Source: Spirochaetales bacterium
Lineage (GTDB): Bacteria > Spirochaetota > Spirochaetia > DSM-27196 > SLST01
NCBI GenBank assembly: GCA_007130265.1
Contig: SLST01000035.1
Span: forward strand, 1-7,578
Direction of reading: 5' to 3'
Length of the DNA stretch: 7,578 nt
Shown here in pieces: positions 1 through 6,914 of this stretch. The position numbers and the translations under genes are program-made. The notes under the pieces were generated by a model. That model was not told the DNA's origin, made no database searches, and saw only the letters and a program-made list of their open reading frames with translations. Every line of letters starts with the position of its first letter. Positions within the stretch are counted from its first letter, which is position 1.

Positions 1-1
1 C

Positions 2-3000
2 CAGTCCATTACGGCGGGGACCATTCGTACGAACGGGACGCACACCACAGGCGGAGCCGACATCACGCTGGCCGGCGCGGTGGTGCTGGAAGCGAACAGT
101 ACCTATACTACCGGCGCGGCTCTGGGCGGTGCGGTGGATCTGACGGGCTCCCTGAGCGCTGCTGCCGAGGACGGGCAAGGCCTGGAGGTTATTGCCGGCA
201 TCGGGAGCATCAGCATTGCGGGACCGATCGGGGATCCGAACCGGCTGTTGTACCTGAGGCTGGATTCTGCGGCAGCCGGAGGGATGGTGTTGCCGGATCT
301 CGAGGTGCAGGGATTATTGCGCGTATTCACCGGAGGGCCGGTAACCCAGTCGCCCGCTGCGGCGGCGTTGAGGGGGACGACGCTTCACGTGCGGACACGG
401 CTCGACGGTGGGGCGGCGATCAACCTGCCCAATCCGGATAACGACTTCAGCACGGTCATCCTTGAGACCCGGAACGCCGCCGACGATGCGGACGCCGCAG
501 GAGAGATCAGCTACCGGGACGCGACGGGGTTCACTCTCGGGGATCTTGGCATGGGCGGGGCCTCTATCCGGACCGCTGCAGTGACCATCATCGAAGCCGG
601 TGATGCGGTCACGCAATCCGGAGCGGTGATCGGTGAGGGACAGGTGATCAGCGATGGACTGCGGTTGGTCGGAACCGGACCGTACGTTCTGTCGAATGCG
701 GCAAACAACATCGGTACACTGGCTGCGATTCTCGCGACCAATGCAGCAGAGCTTGTCTACCGCGACGCCGCGGGGTTCGCGGTAGACACCGTGGCCGGTA
801 CCAGCGGGATTACGACGGTCAACGGAAACGTGTCGTTGGACGCCGTGGGAACAACGACGGTGACTGCGGCCGGAGACGTCTCCACCGGCAGTGGGTCTGT
901 GCGGTTCGGCGAGTTTCTCGCGGGAACGGTGGACATCGCAGCTAATGTGACGACCGCCGGGGGAGAGGTCCGGTTCTACCGGCCGGTGACGCTCAGTGGA
1001 CCGGTCGCAGTGAGTACTGGTACGGGCGCAGGGGACATCCGGTATGATGGAACAATCAACGGACCCGGCTCGCTCACGTTGACTGCCGGGACTGGTGATA
1101 TCACCGTCTTCGGTGCGGTTGGTACCGCGGCGGATCCGCTTGGCGATCTCACCATCACCGTGGCAGCGGACGTTCGCTTCGACGAAGCTGTCTACGCCTC
1201 AACGTTTGCTCAGAACAACGCAGAGCTCGCGGCTGTGACCACATTCAACGGGCCCCAGGATTACGCAGACTCGTTCTACTTCGCCGGCGACACTCTGCTC
1301 ATGAACAACCCGCTTTCGACCGGCGGTACCACCGAAGTCGCGAATGCAGGCTTGTTCACGACGAACAGTGCAGCAAGTATAAGCGCAGCCGGAGGCTTTG
1401 AGCAGAACGGTGCGGGAACAAACAGCATCGGCGCGGACATCACCACTTCGAACAACGATCTACGCTTCTCGCGTGCGGTGACGCTCACCGACGACGTGCT
1501 CTTGTCTACGGATGCGCTTGCCGGCGATATCCATCTGAGCGATCTGGTGGACTCAGACTCCGGTGTCAACAACCGCGTCCTCGCGCTGGATGCCGGTACC
1601 GGCTCACTGGCCATCGACGCGCCGATCGGGAGTTCGCAGGCGCTCGGCCATATCCGCCTCCTCTCTGCCGGCAACGTGACCGGCGCACCGGCAACGATCG
1701 ATCTCAGCTCCCAGGATCTCTACATCGACGCGCCCGGATCTGTCATCACGCTGTTGCGAAGCGTTTTGGTGCGCAACCTCTACTTCTATCGCGGAGAGCT
1801 CAACGTGAGCGGACAGGCGATTGCCACCGGAGAGGACTTCGTGGTCTTTGGTGCCGGCTATGGCCCGCAGGACGGAGACTGGACCGCCGCGAACACACGA
1901 CACGCGTATCTGCCGGCTCCGACACTGGCCTATTACCCGGGTGGAGGAACATATAACGGCACTGATGGGACGTTCTCGACCGCTCCTGGAGCCGCCTTCG
2001 CGACGCTCGATGGTTCTTCGATCGTCGTGGGCGAGAGCTTCTACAACAACGGCGCAAACATGACCGGCGCGGCGGACTGGACGCTCGACGTTCCGGCGGC
2101 CGCAGGCGCCGGAGCGGTGTTCAATCCCTCCGACGAGGTCATCGCCAATCAGTGGGGCCTGCCCTACGCGGTCGCCTTCAATATGACCGTGAGTCACAGC
2201 GACGCAGCGGACGGCACCATCACCGCGGGGGCACGAGTTCCGGCGCCGCCGGCTTCGGTTGAAGAGGCGAATCAGAACGTCGTCGACGGTGGAAATAACG
2301 CCAACTGGCAGTTCGGCGTACCGCGCCTGCGTGCCGCCGCGACGGTCTACGACAACGTCGTGCGGCTGACCTTCGAGGACCAGTTCGGGAACGATATGCC
2401 GATCGCGAATTCGAGCAACGAGATTTCGACCGCGCTCGCCTTGGCAGATCCCGGCTTGCCCGCCGACGGGAGCATCTGGCTCGATTCAGGCGGTATCAAG
2501 TTCACGGGTAGCTACACCGACGCGGCCGCAACCACGTCGACCGACGGACAGGGCGATCTCTTCGAGTTCTACATTCAGACGACCAACACCACCTGGCGCA
2601 CCGACGCGACCGGCGCATCTCCTGGAGATGCCGCGAGCACCGACGCCTCGGGTGACAACCGTGCGGGGGTTGCACCCGTCGTCGATCTCACCATGCTCAA
2701 GGGGCTCCTTCGGCCGGCGCTCGGGCGCACAATGAGCGTCAACTACGGCCTCAACGCCTTCGGCGTTTTCGACGGCGCGACCGACGAGACCAGACCGGTT
2801 CTGCTCTCGGTGACCGCCGGACGTGCCACGCACGATGACACGGCGACCTCGCTGGCGGATTACACCGCCTATGACGGACACAACTTCTTTGAGCTGCGCT
2901 ACTCGGAGCCAATGGAGATAGGCGGCGGTGCGCTCGGGCCCGGGGCGTCGAATGAGCGCGCGGCTCTCGTCGCGGGCCCTGCTCAGATCGGCGGGCACAT

Positions 3001-5101
3001 TCACGACTCCGGCGGAAGCGGCACGGTTACCGTGGAGGGGTACTTCACCTATCCTGGGACCTTCGTGGGAGGATCGACCGACGGAAACGCACCTATCTCC
3101 TCGCTCTTCCGGTCCGTGGAGGCCGGCGAGTTCAACGCGAACGATACGCATTACATCACGGTCGTCGCAGCCGGGTGGCGCACCATGCCGGCAGACCCAT
3201 GGGTCGGCTACATCGCAGAGGCAACCCCCCCCGGTAGCGCAGCCTTCACGGTTGTCGCCAACAGCGGCGTGACCGACCTTGCCGGCAATCAGGTCCTCGC
3301 GCCGGCGGACTCGCGGTACACGGCCACGCGACTTGCGCTTGGAGACACGATCGACGACGGCGCGCGCGAATGGGATATCGAGCCGCCTGACGTCGCGCCG
3401 TTCCAGCCCGGAGGTCAAGCCACCGCGTTCCGCGAGATCGTCAGCGTGCAGGAAGACGGAGCGGGGAGCTTCCCGCAGTTTGTCGACCACCTGGACATCC
3501 ATTTCTTCGGTGATCCGGAGACTCAGGCAAGTGGCTGGGACTCCACCGCCGACCACCCGGATGACGACTACGCCCGGGGCATCCGGCACAGTACCGTAGC
3601 GCGCGCGCTCGATGAGGGAGCGTTCAGCCTGGGGCTGGCGGCGGCTACAAGCCTTGCCCCGCTTGGCCCCGCGAACGCAAGTTTCTCGCAGCGGGTTGAC
3701 AACTACTTCTTCAGCCCTCCCGGGACCTTCCCGCCGTCCCCGCCGGTGCCGGTCAACCGGTACGACGACGGCTATGTGCGGTTCGAGCTCGATGATACCC
3801 AGCTTCAGTTCACGCCGGTGTCGACGCTCTGGCTCTCGTATCAGCCGGTTCTCGCGGCGACGAACGCGACCGGCGTCGTGACCGACCATGCGGGGAATCT
3901 CCTGCGACCGTTCGAGCGGTACTCGTCGATCGAGCGGATACCGCCGCGTTTCGCCGCGGCACTTGCGATCGCAGACTCCAACCGCGTCTACCTCAGGTTC
4001 AACCGGTTCGTGACCGGCCCGCTCGGAGTTGATCTCGAGGATGTGGCGGATCCGAGCACCGTCCTCCGGATCGTCGATGAGAGCGGAACCATCGTCGCCA
4101 ACGTCACAGAGATCGAGGCAATCCAGCGGGCGGCCGCCAATGCCGACGCCGCGGTCGACTACTTCCTTACGCTCGACAGGCCCATCAGCCAGGCAGGGGC
4201 GATCAGGTGGCGAATCGTCCCCGACGCCGCCGCCGTGGTGCTCGACCTCTTTCTGACGCCCATCCAGGCCGAGGAAATCAACCGGATCAGCGATGTGGCG
4301 CTGAATGTCCTCGAGCCGACGGCCGCGTGGAACGATATTCAGCGCGGAGAGCTCTTTGGGCCCGAGTTCACCGACCCCATCAGCCTCGGCGAGTTCGACG
4401 GGAGCAGAGCCATCCTCGACCGCGACATCACGCTCCAGATTGCCTTCGTTGATCCGGTCAACCAGGCGCTTCCCGTGGAGCTGTACTACGACGTGGAGCC
4501 CGACGAGCGTTTCATCTCCGAACGGCTCGGCCAACCAATCTGGCTCCCGGTTGAGATACCTTTCGCAAACGACCCGACCACCCCGGTTACCGAGCGGACG
4601 CTGGCCAACACGGAGGCTCGCAGGCTTCTGCCGCAGCGGCGTAGCGGGCAGGTGAGCGAGTTCGTCATCCCGAGCGAAGACCCTGAGGTTCGCCCCGGAG
4701 CGATCATAGAGTTCGTGCCCATGGTAGCCGGTGTGCCGGCGGCACGTCTGATCGACGGCTCCGATCCCCGCAGCGCAACGAACTGGAGCCTTGGCGTTGA
4801 GGGGTTCATCCCGCAGCGCGGAGGTGTGACCATCCTGAACAACGTGATCTGGCCCGAACGCGGAGATGCCACGGTTCTCACCTACGAGCTCAGCCGTCCC
4901 GGCATCGTGACGATCAACGTCATTTCGCTCGATGGAACGGTGGTCAAGACGCTCGTCCGTCAGCGCCAGGGAGCCGGCGAGCAGGTCGCGCGGTGGGACG
5001 GCACCAATGCGGGCGGGCGGACGGTCGCTAGCGGGCTCTACTTCATCCGCGTCGTCGGCCCCGATCTTGATGAGATACGCAAAGTGCTCGTGGCTCGATA
5101 A
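2..5101 (+). CDS. Giant exported repeat protein (haemagglutinin-like repeats, SbsA-type Ig units, C-terminal FlgD-like Ig domain), 5'-truncated
   Basis: The frame is open from base 2, so the GTG at 80 is an internal valine and the true start lies upstream; 1699 residues are visible, ending at TAA. Residues about 1-600 are Gly/Thr/Ala/Asn-rich alternating beta-strand sequence typical of filamentous-haemagglutinin-like beta-helix proteins (LSNAANNIGTLAA, YRDAxGF, AGDI..., DAGTGSLAIDAPIG). Residues about 690-925 form a less repetitive linker region. Residues about 928-1100, 1140-1305 and 1314 onward look like SbsA-type Ig units; the first two end in VTDLAGN and VTDHAGN. Residues about 1608-1699 form a FlgD-like Ig domain (LTYELSRPG, WDGTNAGGRTVASGLYFIRV, DEIRKVLV). 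I found no cysteine, about four lysines, no transmembrane segment and no C-terminal autotransporter barrel. Inferred role: secreted or surface-displayed adhesin or structural protein; the ligand is unknown. The domain classes are fairly sure, the function is not. Confidence 0.85.
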   Translation, partial: QSITAGTIRTNGTHTTGGADITLAGAVVLEANSTYTTGAALGGAVDLTGSLSAAAEDGQGLEVIAGIGSISIAGPIGDPNRLLYLRLDSAAAGGMVLPDLEVQGLLRVFTGGPVTQSPAAAALRGTTLHVRTRLDGGAAINLPNPDNDFSTVILETRNAADDADAAGEISYRDATGFTLGDLGMGGASIRTAAVTIIEAGDAVTQSGAVIGEGQVISDGLRLVGTGPYVLSNAANNIGTLAAILATNAAELVYRDAAGFAVDTVAGTSGITTVNGNVSLDAVGTTTVTAAGDVSTGSGSVRFGEFLAGTVDIAANVTTAGGEVRFYRPVTLSGPVAVSTGTGAGDIRYDGTINGPGSLTLTAGTGDITVFGAVGTAADPLGDLTITVAADVRFDEAVYASTFAQNNAELAAVTTFNGPQDYADSFYFAGDTLLMNNPLSTGGTTEVANAGLFTTNSAASISAAGGFEQNGAGTNSIGADITTSNNDLRFSRAVTLTDDVLLSTDALAGDIHLSDLVDSDSGVNNRVLALDAGTGSLAIDAPIGSSQALGHIRLLSAGNVTGAPATIDLSSQDLYIDAPGSVITLLRSVLVRNLYFYRGELNVSGQAIATGEDFVVFGAGYGPQDGDWTAANTRHAYLPAPTLAYYPGGGTYNGTDGTFSTAPGAAFATLDGSSIVVGESFYNNGANMTGAADWTLDVPAAAGAGAVFNPSDEVIANQWGLPYAVAFNMTVSHSDAADGTITAGARVPAPPASVEEANQNVVDGGNNANWQFGVPRLRAAATVYDNVVRLTFEDQFGNDMPIANSSNEISTALALADPGLPADGSIWLDSGGIKFTGSYTDAAATTSTDGQGDLFEFYIQTTNTTWRTDATGASPGDAASTDASGDNRAGVAPVVDLTMLKGLLRPALGRTMSVNYGLNAFGVFDGATDETRPVLLSVTAGRATHDDTATSLADYTAYDGHNFFELRYSEPMEIGGGALGPGASNERAALVAGPAQIGGHIHDSGGSGTVTVEGYFTYPGTFVGGSTDGNAPISSLFRSVEAGEFNANDTHYITVVAAGWRTMPADPWVGYIAEATPPGSAAFTVVANSGVTDLAGNQVLAPADSRYTATRLALGDTIDDGAREWDIEPPDVAPFQPGGQATAFREIVSVQEDGAGSFPQFVDHLDIHFFGDPETQASGWDSTADHPDDDYARGIRHSTVARALDEGAFSLGLAAATSLAPLGPANASFSQRVDNYFFSPPGTFPPSPPVPVNRYDDGYVRFELDDTQLQFTPVSTLWLSYQPVLAATNATGVVTDHAGNLLRPFERYSSIERIPPRFAAALAIADSNRVYLRFNRFVTGPLGVDLEDVADPSTVLRIVDESGTIVANVTEIEAIQRAAANADAAVDYFLTLDRPISQAGAIRWRIVPDAAAVVLDLFLTPIQAEEINRISDVALNVLEPTAAWNDIQRGELFGPEFTDPISLGEFDGSRAILDRDITLQIAFVDPVNQALPVELYYDVEPDERFISERLGQPIWLPVEIPFANDPTTPVTERTLANTEARRLLPQRRSGQVSEFVIPSEDPEVRPGAIIEFVPMVAGVPAARLIDGSDPRSATNWSLGVEGFIPQRGGVTILNNVIWPERGDATVLTYELSRPGIVTINVISLDGTVVKTLVRQRQGAGEQVARWDGTNAGGRTVASGLYFIRVVGPDLDEIRKVLVAR
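512..1000 (+). repeat. Haemagglutinin-like protein repeats, 82-residue spacing
   Basis: The motif YRDA(T/A)GF occurs at residues 171 and 253 of the visible protein (codons at 512 and 758), exactly 82 residues apart. Each is preceded by a similar block: LPNPDNDFSTVILETRNAA before the first and LSNAANNIGTLAAILATNAA before the second. The DNA copies have diverged, so this is an old protein-level repeat rather than a recent duplication. Such N..N...T / Y.DA.. units are known from long beta-helical haemagglutinin-like proteins. The feature end is approximate. Confidence 0.6.
754..788. repeat. 12-bp perfect inverted repeat inside the giant gene
   Basis: TGTCTACCGCGA (754-765) and TCGCGGTAGACA (777-788) are exact reverse complements around an 11-base spacer. 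It lies inside the coding sequence at the second YRDAAGF repeat. In mRNA it would form a stable GC-rich stem-loop. It is not followed by a T tract, so it is not an obvious terminator. Confidence 0.6.
971..1680 (+). repeat. Second repeat family, two units 164 residues apart
   Basis: RFYRPVTL (F at residue 325, base 974) and RFSRAVTL (F at residue 489, base 1466) start two alignable blocks. Both continue with V..ST...AGDI, then L.L.AGTG, then an I/IG loop and LG..., ending near AADV and SAGNV respectively. The spacing of 164 residues is exactly twice the 82-residue spacing of the YRDA repeats just upstream, which suggests one structural superperiod. No obvious intermediate copy starting with the same motif is seen at the halfway point, where the sequence reads VTTFNGPQDY. 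Confidence 0.55.
4822..5098 (+). other. FlgD-like / T9SS-sorting-like C-terminal Ig domain of the giant protein
   Basis: The last 90 or so residues contain the hallmarks of the FlgD Ig-like fold: an initial N-rich strand (VTILNNVIWP), a TYELSRPG turn, the strand VTINVISLDGTVVKTLV, a basic/Gly segment (RQRQGAGEQ), then W-D-G-x-N-x-x-G (W at residue 1665), ASGLYFIRV and a final strand ending in KVLVAR. The same fold serves as the type IX secretion sorting domain in Bacteroidota-like phyla. Whether it sorts or anchors the protein here cannot be told from sequence. Similar termini are, as far as I recall, common in large spirochaete surface proteins. Confidence 0.75.
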
Positions 5102-5141
5102 GGCGCCGGCCTTCTACTCGGCCAGCTCGAGAGTAGGTGCC
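5102..5141 (+). terminator. Possible stem-loop at the convergent gene junction
   Basis: Directly after the giant gene's stop codon, CTACTC (5114-5119) can pair with GAGTAG (5131-5136). An outer stem, GGCGC (5102-5106) with GTGCC (5137-5141) including one G-U pair, could extend it. There is no U tract, and the inner stem overlaps the last codons of the convergent lipoprotein gene. With only 12 bases between the two stop codons, any terminator must overlap coding sequence. Weak call. Confidence 0.2.
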
Positions 5142-6286
5142 GCGATGAGGACGCTGCCCACCGACGGCATGTCGAGTGCTGAAGGCGTGAGCTGGAGAAC
5201 GAGTCCCGCCTCCAGATCCGTCGCCTTGAGCTCGAACTCGTGGACGATCTCCACCCACTCGGTACTCGTCCATTCGTGGACTTCCGCCCTGAAACTCGCG
5301 AAGTCGTTGTTCGCGCCCACCGAAATCGCGCCCGACCGAAATCGATTGGGGCTCGCGGGGGAGACCTCGTCGGCGATCTCGGACTTCACGTAGGCGCGAA
5401 ACCGGTACGTGCCGGGCACGAGGTCAAGCCCCGCCTCCGCGACGGTTGGTAGCTCGACGGCCCAGTGCGGCATGACGTCGGTCCGTCCGATCCTGACATT
5501 GTCGATGTAGCCGTCCGACGGTCCGGACGGGTACGGGCTGCCTACGTAGAGAAAGCCGGTCCCGGCGATATTCGCGTAGAAGGCGCCGGGGCGGTCGAAA
5601 TCCGAGTCGTCGCGGCGGGGAAACGTCTCGACCCGAGGCTCCGACCCGTCGGTTGGGAAGACCCATTCGGCGCCGTTGAGCCTCAGGTAACTCTGGCCCG
5701 CGGCTTCGTCGGAGCCGAAGTCAAGGATGATCTGCGCGTCCGTAGCGCGGCGCAGGACCTCGAACTGGATGTGGTAGACCCCGGTTCCCACCAGCCCGTC
5801 CAGAAGGTATTGGTCTAGGTCTATACGTCCCCAGTTGCCGGGTGAGCCGACGGCAAATGAGAGCTGGTTCCCGGTACCGAAGTCTGAGGTCGCCTCGTTT
5901 GAGACCTCGACCGTTCCGCCTGAAGACTCCCACCTGGGCGGCAGCGCACCCACCGCGCCCTCTTCGAAGTCTCCGTCGGGGAGCAGGTTTGCGAGCTCGA
6001 GCCTGAAGACGTTCGCGTCGACCGGTGGAGGCGTTCCGTACTCGGCGGCGGTGAGCTCCTCCAGCTTGATGTAGTCGAAGCCGTCCGGAAGTGGGCCGGG
6101 AAGGTAGCCTGGGCCGGAGTCTTCGATCGCGATACCCCGCGAATCAAGGAGGTTCACGCCCCGGTACTCCCCAAGCGGATCGCCAAGATCGCAGCCGACG
6201 AGGCCCGCAACCGTCGCGAAGACCATGCATACGAGAAGGTGGCGAAGAGTCGTGGACCTGCTCGTCACCCGTGGGCGCTTTCGCAT
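5114..6286 (-). CDS. Lipoprotein with carbohydrate-binding-module-like beta-sandwich region
   Basis: 390 residues from the ATG at 6286. This start is chosen over an in-frame one at 6352 because it puts a basic n-region (MRKRPR) and hydrophobic segment directly before the lipobox LVGC (Cys32), and a GGAG lies just upstream at 6291-6294. The product should therefore be exported and lipidated at Cys32. Residues about 100-270 read as a CBM4/9-like jelly-roll or galactose-binding-like module: it opens with NLLPDGDFEEG and closes with GYIDNVRIGR, the usual first and last strands of such modules. Residues about 271-390 may be a second beta-sandwich (PGTYRFRAYV, EWVEIVHEFEL). No catalytic motif is visible. 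It converges on the giant gene with a 12-base gap. The lipoprotein call is firm; glycan binding is a fold-based guess, and the ligand is unknown. Confidence 0.8.
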   Translation of the reverse strand: MRKRPRVTSRSTTLRHLLVCMVFATVAGLVGCDLGDPLGEYRGVNLLDSRGIAIEDSGPGYLPGPLPDGFDYIKLEELTAAEYGTPPPVDANVFRLELANLLPDGDFEEGAVGALPPRWESSGGTVEVSNEATSDFGTGNQLSFAVGSPGNWGRIDLDQYLLDGLVGTGVYHIQFEVLRRATDAQIILDFGSDEAAGQSYLRLNGAEWVFPTDGSEPRVETFPRRDDSDFDRPGAFYANIAGTGFLYVGSPYPSGPSDGYIDNVRIGRTDVMPHWAVELPTVAEAGLDLVPGTYRFRAYVKSEIADEVSPASPNRFRSGAISVGANNDFASFRAEVHEWTSTEWVEIVHEFELKATDLEAGLVLQLTPSALDMPSVGSVLIAAPTLELAE

Positions 6287-6301
6287 AGTACTCCATCGGC
6301 A

Positions 6302-6330
6302 AGTGTAGCGCAGAGGCATGCGGTTTTCCA
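6302..6330 (-). promoter_or_regulatory. Candidate sigma70-like promoter of the lipoprotein gene
   Basis: On the - strand TGGAAA (6325-6330) and TACACT (6302-6307) are separated by 17 bases; each matches the consensus at 4 of 6 positions. The start of transcription would fall near 6295, giving a leader of under ten bases that barely includes the GGAG at 6291-6294. Plausible but weak. Confidence 0.3.
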
Positions 6331-6335
6331 TTCGC

Positions 6336-6357
6336 CCGCCGCGCCCGGTCACGGCGG
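6336..6357 (-). terminator. GC-rich hairpin downstream of the peroxiredoxin gene
   Basis: CCGCCG (6336-6341) and CGGCGG (6352-6357) form a 6-bp inverted repeat with a 10-base loop, starting 11 bases after the peroxiredoxin stop codon in the - direction. No T tract follows, so it could only be a U-less or Rho-assisted terminator. The 82-base gap 6287-6368 holds nothing else apart from the candidate promoter and the ribosome binding site. Confidence 0.25.
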
Positions 6358-6368
6358 TGCACGCCCGC

Positions 6369-6821
6369 CTACAGGACCGCGAGGACTTCCTGCGCGTGGT
6401 CGGCGGGCTTGACGCTCGGCCAGGCTTTGATGATCGTGCCGTCGGCGCCGATCACGAAGGTGCTTCGCAGCACCCCTTCGTAGCTCTTGCCGGCCGTCGT
6501 CTTCTCGCCCCAGACGCCGAAGGCGTCGATCGCCTTGCGTTCGGGGTCGGCGAGGAGGTAGAAGGGCAGGTCATATTTGGTCTTGAACTTCTCATGGCTC
6601 GCCTCGTCGTCGGCGCTGATGCCCACGACGACCGCGCCCTTGTCGAGGATCTCGTCGTAGATGTCGCGGAATCCGCACGCCTCGGTCGTGCATCCCGGCG
6701 TGTCGTCCTTCGGGTAGAAGTAGACCACGACTTTCTTCCCCTTGAAGTCGCCCATGCTTACCGAGCGGCTCTTCTCGTCTTTCAGCGTGAAATCCGGTGC
6801 CCTGTCGCCTTCTTTGAGCAT
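6369..6821 (-). CDS. bcp: Thioredoxin-dependent thiol peroxidase, PrxQ/BCP family peroxiredoxin
   Basis: 150 residues, close to the usual length of the family. It reduces hydrogen peroxide and organic hydroperoxides in the cytoplasm, using thioredoxin-type electrons. The AhpC/TSA fold is clear: GDRAPDFTL at the start, VVVYFYPKDDTPGCTTEACGF with peroxidatic Cys44 and resolving Cys49 (the five-residue spacing typical of PrxQ/BCP), then VVGIS, FYLLADP and LRSTFVIGADGTI with the conserved Arg119 near the active site. No signal peptide. The start at 6821 is preferred over an in-frame ATG at 6869 because the family begins at this point and a strong Shine-Dalgarno sequence, GGAGGA (6825-6830), lies just upstream. 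It is co-directional with the M48 gene upstream (93-base gap) and the lipoprotein gene downstream (82-base gap); a promoter-like sequence suggests its own transcription. It is clearly lysine-rich, unlike the giant protein nearby. Confidence 0.97.
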   Translation of the reverse strand: MLKEGDRAPDFTLKDEKSRSVSMGDFKGKKVVVYFYPKDDTPGCTTEACGFRDIYDEILDKGAVVVGISADDEASHEKFKTKYDLPFYLLADPERKAIDAFGVWGEKTTAGKSYEGVLRSTFVIGADGTIIKAWPSVKPADHAQEVLAVL

Positions 6822-6824
6822 ATC

Positions 6825-6830
6825 TCCTCC
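6825..6830 (-). promoter_or_regulatory. Ribosome binding site of bcp
   Basis: GGAGGA on the - strand, ending three bases before the ATG at 6821 (core GGAGG, spacer of four). It supports the 150-residue start over the upstream ATG at 6869. Confidence 0.75.
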
Positions 6831-6840
6831 GTCGGTGGAG

Positions 6841-6869
6841 AAGATAGCCGCCCGCCGTTGCGCGGGCAA
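6841..6869 (-). promoter_or_regulatory. Candidate sigma70-like promoter of bcp with an internal dyad
   Basis: On the - strand TTGCCC (6864-6869) and TATCTT (6841-6846) are exactly 17 bases apart, each matching the consensus at 4 of 6 positions. Transcription would begin near 6834, just ahead of the GGAGGA site. The inverted repeat GCCCGC (6850-6855) / GCGGGC (6862-6867) occupies most of the spacer and part of the -35 element, a position where an operator would act. It could instead be chance in GC-rich DNA. Confidence 0.4.
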
Positions 6870-6874
6870 ACGAA

Positions 6875-6895
6875 TTCCGGAGAGGCGTTCCGGAA
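6875..6895 (-). terminator. Hairpin terminator candidate after the M48 peptidase gene
   Basis: TTCCGGA (6875-6881) and TCCGGAA (6889-6895) are perfect 7-bp inverted arms with a 7-base loop, 19 bases past the M48 stop codon. In the - direction the stem is followed by TTCGTTTG, a short interrupted T-rich tail. The position and shape fit an intrinsic terminator, though the stem is modest and the tail imperfect. Confidence 0.45.
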
Positions 6896-6914
6896 AAGGC
6901 CGACGCTCTACCGC

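Noticed and set aside
80..82. GTG as the start of the giant protein
   Set aside because: The frame is open and reads as the same repeat-type sequence back to base 2, with no Shine-Dalgarno sequence or signal peptide after it; the gene is cut by the window edge.
1604..2197. 197-codon - strand open frame
   Set aside because: Also antisense to the giant gene, Arg-rich, with no domain or ribosome binding site I could recognise.
2486..4534. Long open frame of 682 codons on the - strand opposite the giant gene
   Set aside because: It lies wholly antisense to a well-supported coding region. Its translation is Arg/Gly/Val/Glu-rich with no recognisable domain, the typical shadow of a GC-rich gene.
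4932..5393. 153-codon + strand open frame spanning the giant gene end and the lipoprotein end
   Set aside because: It overlaps two confident genes in other frames, is Ser/Arg-rich low-information sequence and has no recognisable domain.
6287..6352. 22-residue N-terminal extension of the lipoprotein from an ATG at 6352
   Set aside because: It would place a non-signal segment before the basic n-region and move the lipobox to residue 54. The ATG at 6286 has a GGAG and gives a normal lipoprotein signal peptide.
6822..6869. 16-residue N-terminal extension of the peroxiredoxin from an ATG at 6869
   Set aside because: The extension is outside the family fold, and the internal ATG at 6821 has a strong GGAGGA site and the expected family start.
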